A stretch of DNA of 64,000 bases. Source: Azospirillum sp. TSH64 (GTDB lineage: Bacteria > Pseudomonadota > Alphaproteobacteria > Azospirillales > Azospirillaceae). The position numbers were made by a program, and so were the translations under genes. Of this stretch, positions 16,433-25,285 are shown piece by piece; within the stretch, counting starts at the first letter, position 1; every line of letters begins with the position of its first letter. The DNA is taken from contig NZ_LGQW01000015.1 of the NCBI RefSeq assembly GCF_003116035.1, positions 3,743,858 to 3,807,857 of the forward strand. The letters are read 5' to 3'. The notes beneath the pieces are model-generated. The model saw only the letters and a program-made list of their open reading frames with translations, was not told the DNA's origin and did no database searches.

Positions 16433-18556
16433 ATGCCGTCGCCGGCCCAGACTGAAGCGGTTCCGCCCAATCCTGTCCAGTATGCGCGCCGGGGACGCAT
16501 CGGCGTCATCGCCGTCGATTACCCGCCGGTGAACGCCGTCGGGCATGGCGTACGCAAAGGGCTGGTTGCGGCATTGGACGCCGGGCTGGCCGATAACGGG
16601 GCCGATGCGCTGCTGATCGTCTGCGCCGGCCGCACCTTCATGGCCGGCGCGGACATCCGGGAGTTCGGCAAGCCCTCCGCCCCGCCGACCCTGCCGGAGG
16701 TGGTGGCGCACCTCGATGCCGCCACCAAGCCGGTGATCGCCGCCATCCATGGAACGGCGCTGGGCGGCGGGCTGGAGGTGGCGCTGGCCTGCCATCTTCG
16801 CGTCGCGCTGAAGTCGGCGAAGCTCGGCCTGCCGGAGGTCAAGCTGGGCCTCCTGCCCGGCGCCGGCGGCACGCAACGGCTGCCGCGTCTGATCGGAGCG
16901 GCCAAGGCGCTGGACATGATCCTGTCCGGCGATCCCGTGGGTGCCGAAGAGGCGCTGGCCCTCGGCCTGATCGATGCTGTGGAGGACGGCGTCTCCGCCC
17001 TGGAGGCCGGCCTGCGCGCCGCCGAACGGCTTCTGGCCGATGGGAGCCGCCCGCAGCCGGTCAGTGCCCGCACCGACCGCATCGCCGGCACCGATCCCGC
17101 CCTGTTCACCGCGAAGCGGGCCGAGCTTGCCAAACGGCTGCCGCAGCTGTTCTCGCCCCACCGCATCGTCGACGCGGTCGAGGCAGCCGTCACCCTGCCC
17201 TTCGATGAGGGCATGGCGCGCGAGCGGAATCTGTTCCTCGCCTGCATGGACTCGCCCCAGCGCGCCGGCCTGATCCACGCCTTCTTCGCCGAACGCGAGG
17301 TGGCGAAGGTCCCCGGCCTGCCGGCCGACACGCCGACGCGCGACATCCGCAAGGTCGGTGTGATCGGCGCCGGCACCATGGGTGGCGGCATCGCCATGTG
17401 CTTCGCCAATGCCGGCATTCCGGTGGTGCTGGTCGACAGCGCGCAGGAGGGGCTGGAGCGCGGCATCGCCGCCATCCGCCGCAACTACGACTCCACCCTC
17501 CGCAAGGGCCGCCTGACCGCGGCACAGGTGGACGAGCGGATGGCGCTGATCCATCCCACCCTGTCCTACGATGAGCTGGCCGACGCCGATCTGGTGGTTG
17601 AGGCGGCCTTCGAGAGCATGGAGGTCAAGCAGGCGATCTTCCGGACGCTGGACCGGACCTGCAAGCCGGGGGCGATCCTCGCCACCAACACCTCGACGCT
17701 GGACGTGGACGCCATCGCCGCAGCGACCGGCCGGCCGCAGGACGTGCTGGGCATGCATTTCTTCAGCCCGGCCAACGTCATGCGCCTGCTGGAGGTGGTG
17801 CGCGGAGCCAAGACCTCAGACACGGTGCTGGCAACCGTGATGGGGCTCGCGCGCCGGATCGGCAAGGTCGGCGTGGCGGTGGGCGTCTGCTACGGCTTCG
17901 TCGGCAACCGCATCCTGCACCAGCGCGGCCGGGAGGCGATGGCCCTGGTCGAGGAAGGCGCCAGCCCGGAGCAGGTCGACCGCGTGTTGACGGAATTCGG
18001 CTTCCCGCTCGGCCATTTCTCGATGACAGACCTTGCCGGGATCGATGTCGGCTGGCGCATCCGCGAGGAACGGCGCAAGGCCGGCGACCCGGAGGCTCAA
18101 TCGCCCGACTGGCTCGACACCCTGGCGGAGCGTGGGCGCTACGGCCAGAAGACCTCGGCCGGTGTCTACCGCTACGAGCCCGGCAGCCGTGTCCCGATCC
18201 CTGATCCGGAGGTGGCGGCGGTGATCGAGGAGGACCGCCGCCGCCGCGGAATCGTCCCGCGTCCGGTCGGCGACGAGGAGATCCGCGGACGCTGCCTTTA
18301 TGCGATGGTGAACGAGGCGGCCAAAATCCTGGAGGAAGGCATCGCCGCCCGCGGGGTGGACATCGACGCCATCTGGCTGCATGGCTACGGCTTTCCGTCC
18401 TGGCGCGGCGGCCTGCTGTTCTGGGCCACCCAGGAAGGGCTGGGCAAGATCGCCGGGGCGGTCCAGCGTTACCACCGTGACATCGGCGACCCGCAATGGC
18501 AGCCGTCGGCTTTGCTCCTGCAATGCGCCGCCGAAGGCCGGGCCCTCGGATGCTGA
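16433..18556 (+). CDS. fadB: Multifunctional enoyl-CoA hydratase / 3-hydroxyacyl-CoA dehydrogenase (FadB/FadJ type)
   Basis: 707-aa beta-oxidation enzyme. Residues ~1-190 are a crotonase domain (GRTFMAGADIREFG; HGTALGGGLEVALACHLRVA; LPEVKLGLLPGAGGTQRLPRL), and ~300-480 an NAD-binding dehydrogenase domain (KVGVIGAGTMGGGIAMCFANAG; LGMHFFSPANVMRLLEVV). The C-terminal dehydrogenase domain is duplicated. Glu residues in the hydratase (PEVKLGLLPGAGG) are intact. The ATG at 16433 follows GGAG; an in-frame ATG 21 nt earlier lacks a good site. The 224-nt gap to the SDR holds an AT-rich promoter region with ATTCCG repeated 11 nt apart. No partner thiolase follows directly; the one at 10-11 kb could serve. 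Confidence 0.92.
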   Translation: MPSPAQTEAVPPNPVQYARRGRIGVIAVDYPPVNAVGHGVRKGLVAALDAGLADNGADALLIVCAGRTFMAGADIREFGKPSAPPTLPEVVAHLDAATKPVIAAIHGTALGGGLEVALACHLRVALKSAKLGLPEVKLGLLPGAGGTQRLPRLIGAAKALDMILSGDPVGAEEALALGLIDAVEDGVSALEAGLRAAERLLADGSRPQPVSARTDRIAGTDPALFTAKRAELAKRLPQLFSPHRIVDAVEAAVTLPFDEGMARERNLFLACMDSPQRAGLIHAFFAEREVAKVPGLPADTPTRDIRKVGVIGAGTMGGGIAMCFANAGIPVVLVDSAQEGLERGIAAIRRNYDSTLRKGRLTAAQVDERMALIHPTLSYDELADADLVVEAAFESMEVKQAIFRTLDRTCKPGAILATNTSTLDVDAIAAATGRPQDVLGMHFFSPANVMRLLEVVRGAKTSDTVLATVMGLARRIGKVGVAVGVCYGFVGNRILHQRGREAMALVEEGASPEQVDRVLTEFGFPLGHFSMTDLAGIDVGWRIREERRKAGDPEAQSPDWLDTLAERGRYGQKTSAGVYRYEPGSRVPIPDPEVAAVIEEDRRRRGIVPRPVGDEEIRGRCLYAMVNEAAKILEEGIAARGVDIDAIWLHGYGFPSWRGGLLFWATQEGLGKIAGAVQRYHRDIGDPQWQPSALLLQCAAEGRALGC

Positions 18557-18578
18557 AACCGGAATGTGGATTTCAAAC

Positions 18579-18594
18579 CGGAAACTAGTTTCCG
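18579..18594. promoter_or_regulatory. 16-bp perfect palindrome upstream of an unknown gene
   Basis: CGGAAACTAGTTTCCG is a perfect palindrome just upstream of a candidate -35 box. An AAACCGGAA copy lies at 18556-18564 and another overlaps the palindrome's left arm at 18575-18583. It could be an operator or part of the fadB 3' end structure. Confidence 0.45.
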
Positions 18595-18624
18595 TTACTG
18601 ATTGTTAGGAATCTTCCCTATACT
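18595..18624 (+). promoter_or_regulatory. Candidate sigma-70 promoter for the 169-aa unknown gene
   Basis: TTACTG, 18 nt, TATACT. The -10 half is near consensus and the -35 weak. It would give a leader of about 100 nt. The palindrome next to it overlaps where a repressor would block RNA polymerase. Confidence 0.4.
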
Positions 18625-18728
18625 CTGTCGTCAGGGATGCCCCGCTGCCCCCGACCGGCCCCCCAGCCGGCGGGATCGACGGAGCGGACCTGACCCGAGG
18701 AACCCGGACCACACCGAAGGGGAAGAGC

Positions 18729-19238
18729 ATGAAGGACATCACCGTCGCAGCCACCGACTGGGGTCTCCACGCCGTCGCCTGCAGCGGCCTTCGTGACGCT
18801 CCTCCCTCCGCCTGGCTCGGGACGTTGCGCAACGCGCTGTCCGGTGCCGGCACCGGCCGCAACCTGTTCCTGGACCTGCGGGAGGTCGGCAATTCCCCCT
18901 TGCCGCCGTCCCATCTGGGAGCCCTGGCATCGGTCGTCGCACAGGCCGGTTACAGTGCGGTTCTGGTGTCGGACCTCCGGCTCGGCCATGCACTGTGCGA
19001 TGCGGTTCGCCGCAGCGGTTCCGATGGGGAAATGGCTGCCGGTTTGCGCGTGCTGTCCGCGGATGGACGCGACCGGGTCGCCATTGCCGCCGCCTACCAG
19101 TGGCTGTTGAACGGGCGGGAGCCCGCGGATGCCCTCCTGGCGTCCGACCGCCGCCCGTCGGTTCTGGTCTTCCCCGCAACCGTGACGCAGAGGCGGCCGA
19201 CCTCCCCCGGTTCCGCCGATCTGCGCCACGCTTCGTGA
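18729..19238 (+). CDS. Unknown 169-aa protein
   Basis: I do not recognise the family. It is a soluble alpha/beta-looking protein without signal peptide or membrane segment. The stretch LFLDLREVGNSPLPPSHLGALASVVAQAGYSAVLVSDLR has the strand-loop-helix-strand pattern of STAS-like or SpoIIAA-like folds, but this is only a shape resemblance. A GAAGGGGAAGAG site precedes the ATG and an intrinsic terminator follows, so it is probably a single-gene unit. It sits between beta-oxidation and flagellar genes; context gives no clear job. Confidence 0.7.
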   Translation: MKDITVAATDWGLHAVACSGLRDAPPSAWLGTLRNALSGAGTGRNLFLDLREVGNSPLPPSHLGALASVVAQAGYSAVLVSDLRLGHALCDAVRRSGSDGEMAAGLRVLSADGRDRVAIAAAYQWLLNGREPADALLASDRRPSVLVFPATVTQRRPTSPGSADLRHAS

Positions 19239-19294
19239 CCGTCCTGTCGTAACCGCTTCATTTCCGCAGTCGTCGTCGTCTCAACTGCCTTTTC

Positions 19295-19327
19295 GCCCCG
19301 GCCGGATCCATCCCGCCGGGGCTTTTT
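19295..19327 (+). terminator. Intrinsic terminator after the 169-aa gene
   Basis: An 8-bp perfect stem GCCCCGGC / GCCGGGGC with a 12-nt loop is followed directly by TTTTT. It is the only clear stem plus T-run terminator I found in the window. It isolates the flagellar genes from upstream transcription. Confidence 0.85.
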
Positions 19328-19358
19328 ATGTCCGCCTAAATTTTTCCGGAAGAATCTG

Positions 19359-19385
19359 CGCCAGCTTTCGCCCGCCGTTCCGTGG
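19359..19385 (+). promoter_or_regulatory. Flagellar bipartite motif, copy 1 (upstream of flgD)
   Basis: CGCCAGCTTTCG, 10 nt, CGTGG. The same arrangement occurs at two more places in this cluster with identical spacing. If GCCAG is the -35 and CGTG the -10, the spacer is 16 nt, as in ECF-type promoters. It lies 121 nt before the flgD ATG. Confidence 0.6.
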
Positions 19386-19506
19386 ATAGCCACAGAACGA
19401 ACAGGGCGGCGCCAGCCCGCCGCCCATCCCGAAAAGCCATCGGCCTGAACCGCCGCGAAATCCCGCCCGGATTCCGCGAACGGGCCGCGATTGGGTGGAG
19501 AAGGCG

Positions 19507-20202
19507 ATGCTGGTCGATTCCGTCAGCTCAACAACGTCGACGACGTCGACGAAGTCCACGTCGAGCAGCTCGTCAGCCACGAGCGCGACCGACAGCTATC
19601 AGACATTCCTGACTTTGCTGATGAAGCAGCTCGAGGTCCAGGATCCGACCAACCCGGTCGACACGACCACCTTCACCACCCAGCTCGTCCAACTGTCCGG
19701 GCTGGAACAGCAGATGTCGATCAACGACAAGCTCGACGAGCTGAACAGCACGGTATCCGACCTCAGCAGCACCCTGTCCTCCTCCCTCGGGTCCGGCAGC
19801 GGCGCCGTCAACTACTACGGCAAGACGGTCGAGGCCGAAGGCTCGACCACCCCGTTGCAGGACGGCGAAGCGAGCTGGGAATACGACCTCGATTCCGCCG
19901 CGTCCTCGGTCAAGCTGACCATCACCGATTCAAGCGGCAACACCGTCTACAGCGACGTTAGCTCCTCCACCGCCGCCGGCACGCACGAGGTGACCTGGGA
20001 CGGCGTCGGCACCAACGGCAAGAGCTACAGCAGCGGAACCTACACCCTGTCGGTGACGGCGCTCGACGCCAACGGCAAGGCCATCGACACCACCACCCGC
20101 TTCAAGGGCACCGTGACCGCCGTGGACAGCTCGTCCGGCACGGCGGTGCTGAGCGTCGACGGCGTCAGCCTGTCGGCCGACAAGGTGCTGACGGTTTCCT
20201 GA
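19507..20202 (+). CDS. flgD: Flagellar hook capping protein FlgD
   Basis: 231-aa hook assembly scaffold that caps the growing hook. The N-terminal signature SYQTFLTLLMKQLEVQDPTNPVDTTTFTTQLVQLSGLEQQ (about residues 30-70) is diagnostic. The middle and C-terminus form the FlgD Ig-like and Tudor-like parts (VTWDGVGTNGKSYSSGTYTLSVTA). I took the ATG at 19507, preceded by GGAGAAGG, rather than the GTG 12 nt upstream. A Ser/Thr-rich N-terminus is common. It is the first gene of the flagellar set here. Confidence 0.93.
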   Translation: MLVDSVSSTTSTTSTKSTSSSSSATSATDSYQTFLTLLMKQLEVQDPTNPVDTTTFTTQLVQLSGLEQQMSINDKLDELNSTVSDLSSTLSSSLGSGSGAVNYYGKTVEAEGSTTPLQDGEASWEYDLDSAASSVKLTITDSSGNTVYSDVSSSTAAGTHEVTWDGVGTNGKSYSSGTYTLSVTALDANGKAIDTTTRFKGTVTAVDSSSGTAVLSVDGVSLSADKVLTVS

Positions 20203-20239
20203 CCCCTCCCCCCGGACAATTCGAAAGACAGGTGCCGCC

Positions 20240-21550
20240 ATGAGCCTCACCAGCGCAATGTACAGCGCCACGTCCGGGCTGACCGCCCAGAGCAGGGCGC
20301 TCGCCAGCATCTCCAGCAACATCGCCAATTCCAGCACCACCGGCTTCAAGGGCACGGTGACGGAGTTCACCTCCTACATCAACAAGACCACCACTGTGGA
20401 CGAGCAGGTCGGCGGCGTCATCGCGTCCAACACCCACAGCGTCAGCCGCCAGGGCGAAATCCAGTCGTCGGCGACCACCACCAACATGGCGGTCAACGGC
20501 GACGGCTTCTTCGTCGTGTCGGACAAGACCGCGAGCGGCGGCACCTACTTCACCCGCAACGGCTCCTTCTCCACCGATTCCAACGGCAATCTGGTCAATT
20601 CGGAGGGCTATTACCTCTATGGCTGGGCGGTGGGCGACGACGGCACCATCAAGGCCGGCAACAAGACCTCCACCGACAGCCTCCAGGCGATCAACCTGAC
20701 CAGCATCAAGGGCACGCCCAAGGCGACCTCGACGCTGGACATCGAGGCCAACCTGCCGTCCGACGCCGCGACCGGCGACAGCTTCACCACCGACGTGGAA
20801 CTGTTCGACGCGCTCGGCAACAGCCATTCGGTGACGATGAGCTGGAGCAAGACGGCCGACAACACATGGTCGCTCAGCGCGTCCGACCCGACCAGCTCGG
20901 CCGACGGCACGACCACGACCGGCACGATCTCCGGCTTCCCGATCTCCATCTCCTTCAACAGCGACGGCTCGCTGGCCAGCGCCACCCAGACCGACAGCAG
21001 CGGCACCACGACCAGCGTCGATCCCTCGGCCATCGGCTTTTCGGTCGGCGGCTGGACCACCGGCGCCAGCGACAGCACGGTGACGATGTCGATCGGCGGC
21101 GCCAACAGCACGACCGGGCTGACGCAATACGCATCGGGCGAGAGCACCGCCGCCATCGGCGACTGGACCGCCACCGGCAACGGCTACGAGCCCGGCACGC
21201 TGACCGGGACCACCATCGACAGCAACGGCGTGGTGCGCGCCACCTTCGACAATGGCGAGACGCGGGCGATCTACCAGATCCCCATCGCGACCTTCGCCAA
21301 TGCCAACGGGCTGGAGAGCGAGAGCGGAACCACCTTCACCCAGACCTTCGAGTCCGGCAATTACCAGTTGCGCACCGCCGGCGACGGCAAGGCCGGCGAG
21401 ATAGAGGCCGGCTCGCTCGAAAGCTCCACCGTGGAGCTGACCGACGAGTTCAGCCGGATGATCGTCGCGCAGCAGGCCTATTCCGCCGCATCCAAGGTGA
21501 TGACGACGGCGCAGGACATGATCGACACGCTGATTTCGATGAAGCGCTGA
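20240..21550 (+). CDS. flgE: Flagellar hook protein FlgE
   Basis: 436-aa hook subunit exported by the flagellar type III system. The N-terminal rod-type domain begins MSLTSAMYSATSGLTAQSRALASISSNIANSSTTGFKG. The middle holds the FlgE domain (DVELFDALGNSHSVTMSWSK), and the C-terminus has the conserved coiled segment (SLESSTVELTDEFSRMIVAQQAYSAASKVMTTAQDMIDTLISMKR). Length is typical. It follows flgD by 37 nt and precedes a small gene by 4 nt. Confidence 0.94.
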   Translation: MSLTSAMYSATSGLTAQSRALASISSNIANSSTTGFKGTVTEFTSYINKTTTVDEQVGGVIASNTHSVSRQGEIQSSATTTNMAVNGDGFFVVSDKTASGGTYFTRNGSFSTDSNGNLVNSEGYYLYGWAVGDDGTIKAGNKTSTDSLQAINLTSIKGTPKATSTLDIEANLPSDAATGDSFTTDVELFDALGNSHSVTMSWSKTADNTWSLSASDPTSSADGTTTTGTISGFPISISFNSDGSLASATQTDSSGTTTSVDPSAIGFSVGGWTTGASDSTVTMSIGGANSTTGLTQYASGESTAAIGDWTATGNGYEPGTLTGTTIDSNGVVRATFDNGETRAIYQIPIATFANANGLESESGTTFTQTFESGNYQLRTAGDGKAGEIEAGSLESSTVELTDEFSRMIVAQQAYSAASKVMTTAQDMIDTLISMKR

Positions 21551-21554
21551 CGCC

Positions 21555-21812
21555 ATGGCAGCCGCACCCGACGAACGCTTCGCCCGCGCCGACGCCCTGC
21601 TGATGGAGCACCGGCGGCTGACGGTCCAGGCGCGGGCCTTGCTGGCGAGGACCGCCACGCAGGCCGAACGGCTGGCGATGGCCGACGATCTGATCGCGCT
21701 GATCGACGGGCTGGATGTGGAGAAGCGGGCGCTGGGAGCCCGGATCCACCGCGGCCGGGTCGCCAATGCCGCAATGAGCGCCTATGGGCGGGCGATGGCG
21801 GCGCGGCGGTAA
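21555..21812 (+). CDS. Unknown 85-aa helical protein in flagellar operon
   Basis: Short, Ala/Arg-rich and probably all helical, with no signal peptide. It starts 4 nt after flgE, so it is co-translated. Size and helical nature are compatible with a flagellar export chaperone (FlgN-like, usually 100-150 aa and found next to flgK), but I see no diagnostic motif. Name left open. Confidence 0.6.
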   Translation: MAAAPDERFARADALLMEHRRLTVQARALLARTATQAERLAMADDLIALIDGLDVEKRALGARIHRGRVANAAMSAYGRAMAARR

Positions 21813-21820
21813 AAATTCCC

Positions 21821-21847
21821 CGCCAGTTTTCGGACCGCCCGCCGTGG
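21821..21847 (+). promoter_or_regulatory. Flagellar bipartite motif, copy 2
   Basis: CGCCAGTTTTCG, 10 nt, CGTGG, 31 nt before the ATG of the next gene. That distance suits a promoter with a short leader. It differs from copies 1 and 3 at one base of the first element. Confidence 0.6.
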
Positions 21848-21878
21848 AACCCGACATCCAAAACCCGGAGCTATCGCC

Positions 21879-22439
21879 ATGGCGCTCAAGCAGACCCTGC
21901 GCAAGCCGGCCCCGCCGAAGCCCGTTCTGACCAAGCCCCAAGCCCCCGCCCAACTCGCTGACCAGACCGGCAAGCCGGAAACCCCGACCGTCTTCCTCCG
22001 CGTCGATGCGGTCGAGGTGCTGGAGGCCTTCGTCGCCGAACTGGACCGCGCCGCAACGCGGGCCGAGGCGGCGGTGCGCGAGGGACGGCCGCGCGATGCG
22101 CTGCTGGCGGCGGGCGACATGCAGACGCTGCTGCGCAGCTGGAAGGACCGGCTGGCCGATGCGCTGGCGCAGACGCGCAGCAAGCGCGTCGCCCCCGCCG
22201 TGCGCAGCGCCGCCAAGGCCGCCGCCGACCGGGTCCTGCCGACACTGGCCGCCCGCATGCGAGAGATGGAGGCGCAGATCAAGGTCCATCGCGCCCGCCA
22301 GAACGCCATCGGCGCCGCCCTGCGTGCCGCATCCACCGCGCCGGCTGGCGTCTATGGCGTCGCCTATGGCCCTGGTGCCCGCTATGGCGCACGGGTGGCG
22401 ATGCGCACCACCGGCCATGTCGTCGGCCTGACGGCCTGA
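21879..22439 (+). CDS. Unknown 186-aa protein in flagellar operon
   Basis: Basic N-terminus rich in Pro/Lys/Ala (residues 1-35), then a helical region (about 45-150) likely to form coiled coils (VLEAFVAELDRAATRAEAAVREGR; RMREMEAQIKVHRARQNAI) and a Gly/Tyr-rich tail. No family recognised. It has its own motif copy upstream and lies just before flgK, so a role as filament-junction chaperone or regulator is plausible but unproven. CGGAGC precedes the ATG. Confidence 0.65.
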   Translation: MALKQTLRKPAPPKPVLTKPQAPAQLADQTGKPETPTVFLRVDAVEVLEAFVAELDRAATRAEAAVREGRPRDALLAAGDMQTLLRSWKDRLADALAQTRSKRVAPAVRSAAKAAADRVLPTLAARMREMEAQIKVHRARQNAIGAALRAASTAPAGVYGVAYGPGARYGARVAMRTTGHVVGLTA

Positions 22440-22488
22440 CGGTTTCGGCCTGACCGCTTCGCGCCGATAAACGGAAAGGAGGCCTGCA

Positions 22489-24246
22489 ATGTCGCTTCGC
22501 GTCGCCAGTTCCATCGCCACATCGGCGCTGCGCACGTCCGAGGTCGGCATCGCCGTCGCCTCCTCCAATGTCGCCAATGCCGACACCGACGGCTACACCC
22601 GCAAGACGGCATCCAACGTCACCCGCAGCACCGGCGTGAATGTTGCCAGCGTCGACGTCACCGCGGTCAGCAGCAACGTCGACCGCTATCTGCTGAAGAC
22701 GCTCGTCTCGGCCCAGTCCGACCTCGGCTACACCGACACCCGCAACAGCTATCTCGACCAGATGCAGTCGGCCTTCGGCAGCGTCAGCAGCGACGACAGC
22801 GGCGGCACCGACATCGGGTCGATGATCGACGCGCTGGCCGACACGCTGGGCACGCTCGCCACCTCCCCGGAAAGCGAGAGCGCCAAGGCCGCCACCGTGC
22901 AGGATCTGTCGGACCTGGCGGAGACGCTGCGCAACACCTCCTCGTCCATCCAGTCGCTGCGCGCACAGGCCGACGACGAGATCGCCACCACCGTCGACAC
23001 CATCAACGAGACGCTGAGCGGCATCGATTCCCTCAACGACCGGATCGTGAAGGGCAAGGCGCTGGGCCAGAACGTCACCGACCTGGAGGACCAGCGCAAC
23101 ACAGCGCTGAAGAGCCTGTCCAAGTCCATCGACGTCACCTATCAGGTCGACGACAGCGGGCTGATGCGCATCTCGACCGCGTCGGGCAAGTCCCTGCTCG
23201 ACAGCAAGGTGCACGAGCTGTCCTACACGCCGGCCGCCTCGGTCAGCGCCAGCACGGTGTACAACGCCAGCGGCAGCAGCGGCTTCGGCGGCATCATGCT
23301 GAACGGGGTGGACGTCACCGGCTCGTCGCTCGGCGGTTCGCTGGGCGCGCTGGTTCAGCTGCGCGACACCGACCTGCCGGCGCAGCAGGCCGGCCTGGAC
23401 GAGCTGGCGACCACCCTGATGGACAGGCTGAACGCCATCCAGAACCAGGGCACCTCCTACCCCGCCCCGCAAAGCCTGACCGGCACCGAGACCGTCTCGG
23501 CCAGCGATGCGCTGAAAGTAAACGAGGGCACCCTGCGCGTCGCCGTCACCGACAGTTCCGGCACGGCGGCGGAGGTCCTCGACATCGACCTGTCGACCAA
23601 ATCGACCCTTCAGGACGTCGTCGACGCCATCAACACGATGAGCAACGCGTCGGCGTCGATCTCCGCCGACGGCAAGCTGGTCATCGCCGCCACCGGCACC
23701 GGCAACGGCATCGCGCTGGGCGGCGACGCCAACGACGGCACGACCGGCAACTTCTCCGACGCCTACGGCCTGAACGACCTGCTGAACGGCACCGGGGCCT
23801 CCGACATCAAGGTCGCGACTCGCATCGCCAACGACAGCAGCCTTCTCGCCACCGGCGCCCTGTCCTCCGCCAGCGGGCTGACCGCCGGCGACACGGCGCT
23901 GACCAGCGGCGAGGGGTCGGTGGTGAAGGCGCTGTCGGCGGCCTTTTCCGCCAGCTACGACTTCGACGCCGCGGGGGCCTTGAGCGCTCGCAGCACGAGC
24001 TTCGCCGGCTATGCCGGTGCAGTGATCCAGGGGGCGGCAACGCTCGCCGACAAGGCATCCACCGCCTACGACAGCCAGAAAACCTACACCAGCAGCCTCG
24101 AATCGACCTTCTCGTCGCAGAGCGGCGTGAATGTCGACGAGGAGACCGCCGCGATCTCCACCCTGCAATCCGCCTACGAGGCCGCCGCCGCGGTCATGAA
24201 GACATTGCAGGAGATGTTCAGCACGGCGCTCGACATGGTCCAGTAG
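22489..24246 (+). CDS. flgK: Flagellar hook-associated protein 1 FlgK
   Basis: 585-aa hook-filament junction protein. The N-terminus (SIATSALRTSEVGIAVASSNVANADTDGYTRK) and C-terminus (SGVNVDEETAAISTLQSAYEAAAAVMKTLQEMFSTALDMV) are the paired helices of the D0/D1 core. The central segment GIDSLNDRIVKGKALGQNVTDLEDQRNTALKSLS is FlgK-specific. AAAGGAGG precedes the ATG. A GCCGATAA box (sigma-28 -10 type) lies 19 nt upstream but lacks a matching -35. Confidence 0.93.
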   Translation: MSLRVASSIATSALRTSEVGIAVASSNVANADTDGYTRKTASNVTRSTGVNVASVDVTAVSSNVDRYLLKTLVSAQSDLGYTDTRNSYLDQMQSAFGSVSSDDSGGTDIGSMIDALADTLGTLATSPESESAKAATVQDLSDLAETLRNTSSSIQSLRAQADDEIATTVDTINETLSGIDSLNDRIVKGKALGQNVTDLEDQRNTALKSLSKSIDVTYQVDDSGLMRISTASGKSLLDSKVHELSYTPAASVSASTVYNASGSSGFGGIMLNGVDVTGSSLGGSLGALVQLRDTDLPAQQAGLDELATTLMDRLNAIQNQGTSYPAPQSLTGTETVSASDALKVNEGTLRVAVTDSSGTAAEVLDIDLSTKSTLQDVVDAINTMSNASASISADGKLVIAATGTGNGIALGGDANDGTTGNFSDAYGLNDLLNGTGASDIKVATRIANDSSLLATGALSSASGLTAGDTALTSGEGSVVKALSAAFSASYDFDAAGALSARSTSFAGYAGAVIQGAATLADKASTAYDSQKTYTSSLESTFSSQSGVNVDEETAAISTLQSAYEAAAAVMKTLQEMFSTALDMVQ

Positions 24247-24257
24247 AGGAGACCGCG

Positions 24258-25163
24258 ATGGAACGGGTCGCGACCTACAACCATCAGAACACGCTCGTCC
24301 AATACATGATGAAGGCCGAGGCCAAGGTGGCCGCGGAACAGATCCGCTCGGCATCGGGTCTGAACTCCACCGACTACAAGGGCATCGCCTCGGACAGCGG
24401 CCGGCTGGTCAATCTCGAAAGCCATTACCGCCGGCTGGAGCAGTATATCGACGAGGGCGAGGTCGTGAATGGCCGCATCCAGTCGATGTACGACGCTGTC
24501 GGCGGCATGTCCGACCTGACCTCCCGCCTCAGCGCACTGATCACCGGCCTGCAGGGCAACAATGCGGCCGGTGTCGAAGGCGTGGTGGCGGAGGCCGGAC
24601 AGCTGATGGAGGAACTCGGCGGGCTGCTGAACACCCGGCAGGACGGCCGTTATCTGTTCGCCGGCGGACGCACCGACCAGCCGGCCGTCGATCTGGACAG
24701 CTACAGTGCGGCAACCTATCCCTCCAGTGCCGACACCGGCTATTACCAGGGCGATTCCACCGTCGCCCATTTCCAGGCCGCCGACGATTTCGTGCTGTCC
24801 TACGGCGTCACCGCCGACCAGCCGGCCTTCGAGAAAGCCCTGCGCGCCTTCAGCCTGATCGCCAACATGTCGACCGATCCGGTCGACACCGATCTGCTGG
24901 CCGAGGCGACGCAGCTCGCCTCCGACGCCACCGACGGACTGTCGATCGTCCAGGCGAAGCTGGGTGCGGCCAGTTCCTCGCTGGAGAACACCATCGACCG
25001 CCATGTCGACGAGCAGCTGGTGCTGCAAACCCAGGTGGAGGACATCCGCAGCGTCGATCTGGCCGAATCCACCACCAAGCTGTCGCAGCTCCAGGCCTCG
25101 CTGGAGGCGACCATGAGCCTGATGAAGATCCTCGAAGAGAACAACCTGTCCAAATATCTGTGA
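24258..25163 (+). CDS. flgL: Flagellar hook-associated protein 3 FlgL
   Basis: 301-aa second junction protein, related to flagellin. The segments RSASGLNSTDYKGIASDSGRLVNLE and LLNTRQDGRYLFAGGRTDQPAVD are typical of FlgL, as is the C-terminal helix (DLAESTTKLSQLQASLEATMSLMKILEENNLSKYL). It follows flgK by 11 nt with GAGGAG before the ATG. Confidence 0.93.
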   Translation: MERVATYNHQNTLVQYMMKAEAKVAAEQIRSASGLNSTDYKGIASDSGRLVNLESHYRRLEQYIDEGEVVNGRIQSMYDAVGGMSDLTSRLSALITGLQGNNAAGVEGVVAEAGQLMEELGGLLNTRQDGRYLFAGGRTDQPAVDLDSYSAATYPSSADTGYYQGDSTVAHFQAADDFVLSYGVTADQPAFEKALRAFSLIANMSTDPVDTDLLAEATQLASDATDGLSIVQAKLGAASSSLENTIDRHVDEQLVLQTQVEDIRSVDLAESTTKLSQLQASLEATMSLMKILEENNLSKYL

Positions 25164-25208
25164 GGATCGGGGGCATCGCAAAAAAGCGCTAACCCCATCG
25201 AAAAAGTC

Positions 25209-25235
25209 CGCCAGCTTTCGCCGCGTGCCCCGTGA
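25209..25235 (+). promoter_or_regulatory. Flagellar bipartite motif, copy 3 (upstream of flagellin)
   Basis: CGCCAGCTTTCG, 10 nt, CGTGA, 50 nt before the flagellin ATG. The first element is identical to copy 1. Confidence 0.6.
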
Positions 25236-25285
25236 GTCCCAGTGAGGGTCGCCGAAACGGCCCGGTTCGATCAGGAGACCACATC

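Noticed and set aside
22463..22470. GCCGATAA sigma-28 -10 box upstream of flgK
   Set aside because: No TAAA-type -35 lies at the right distance, so I do not call a promoter; it may still be a degenerate one.
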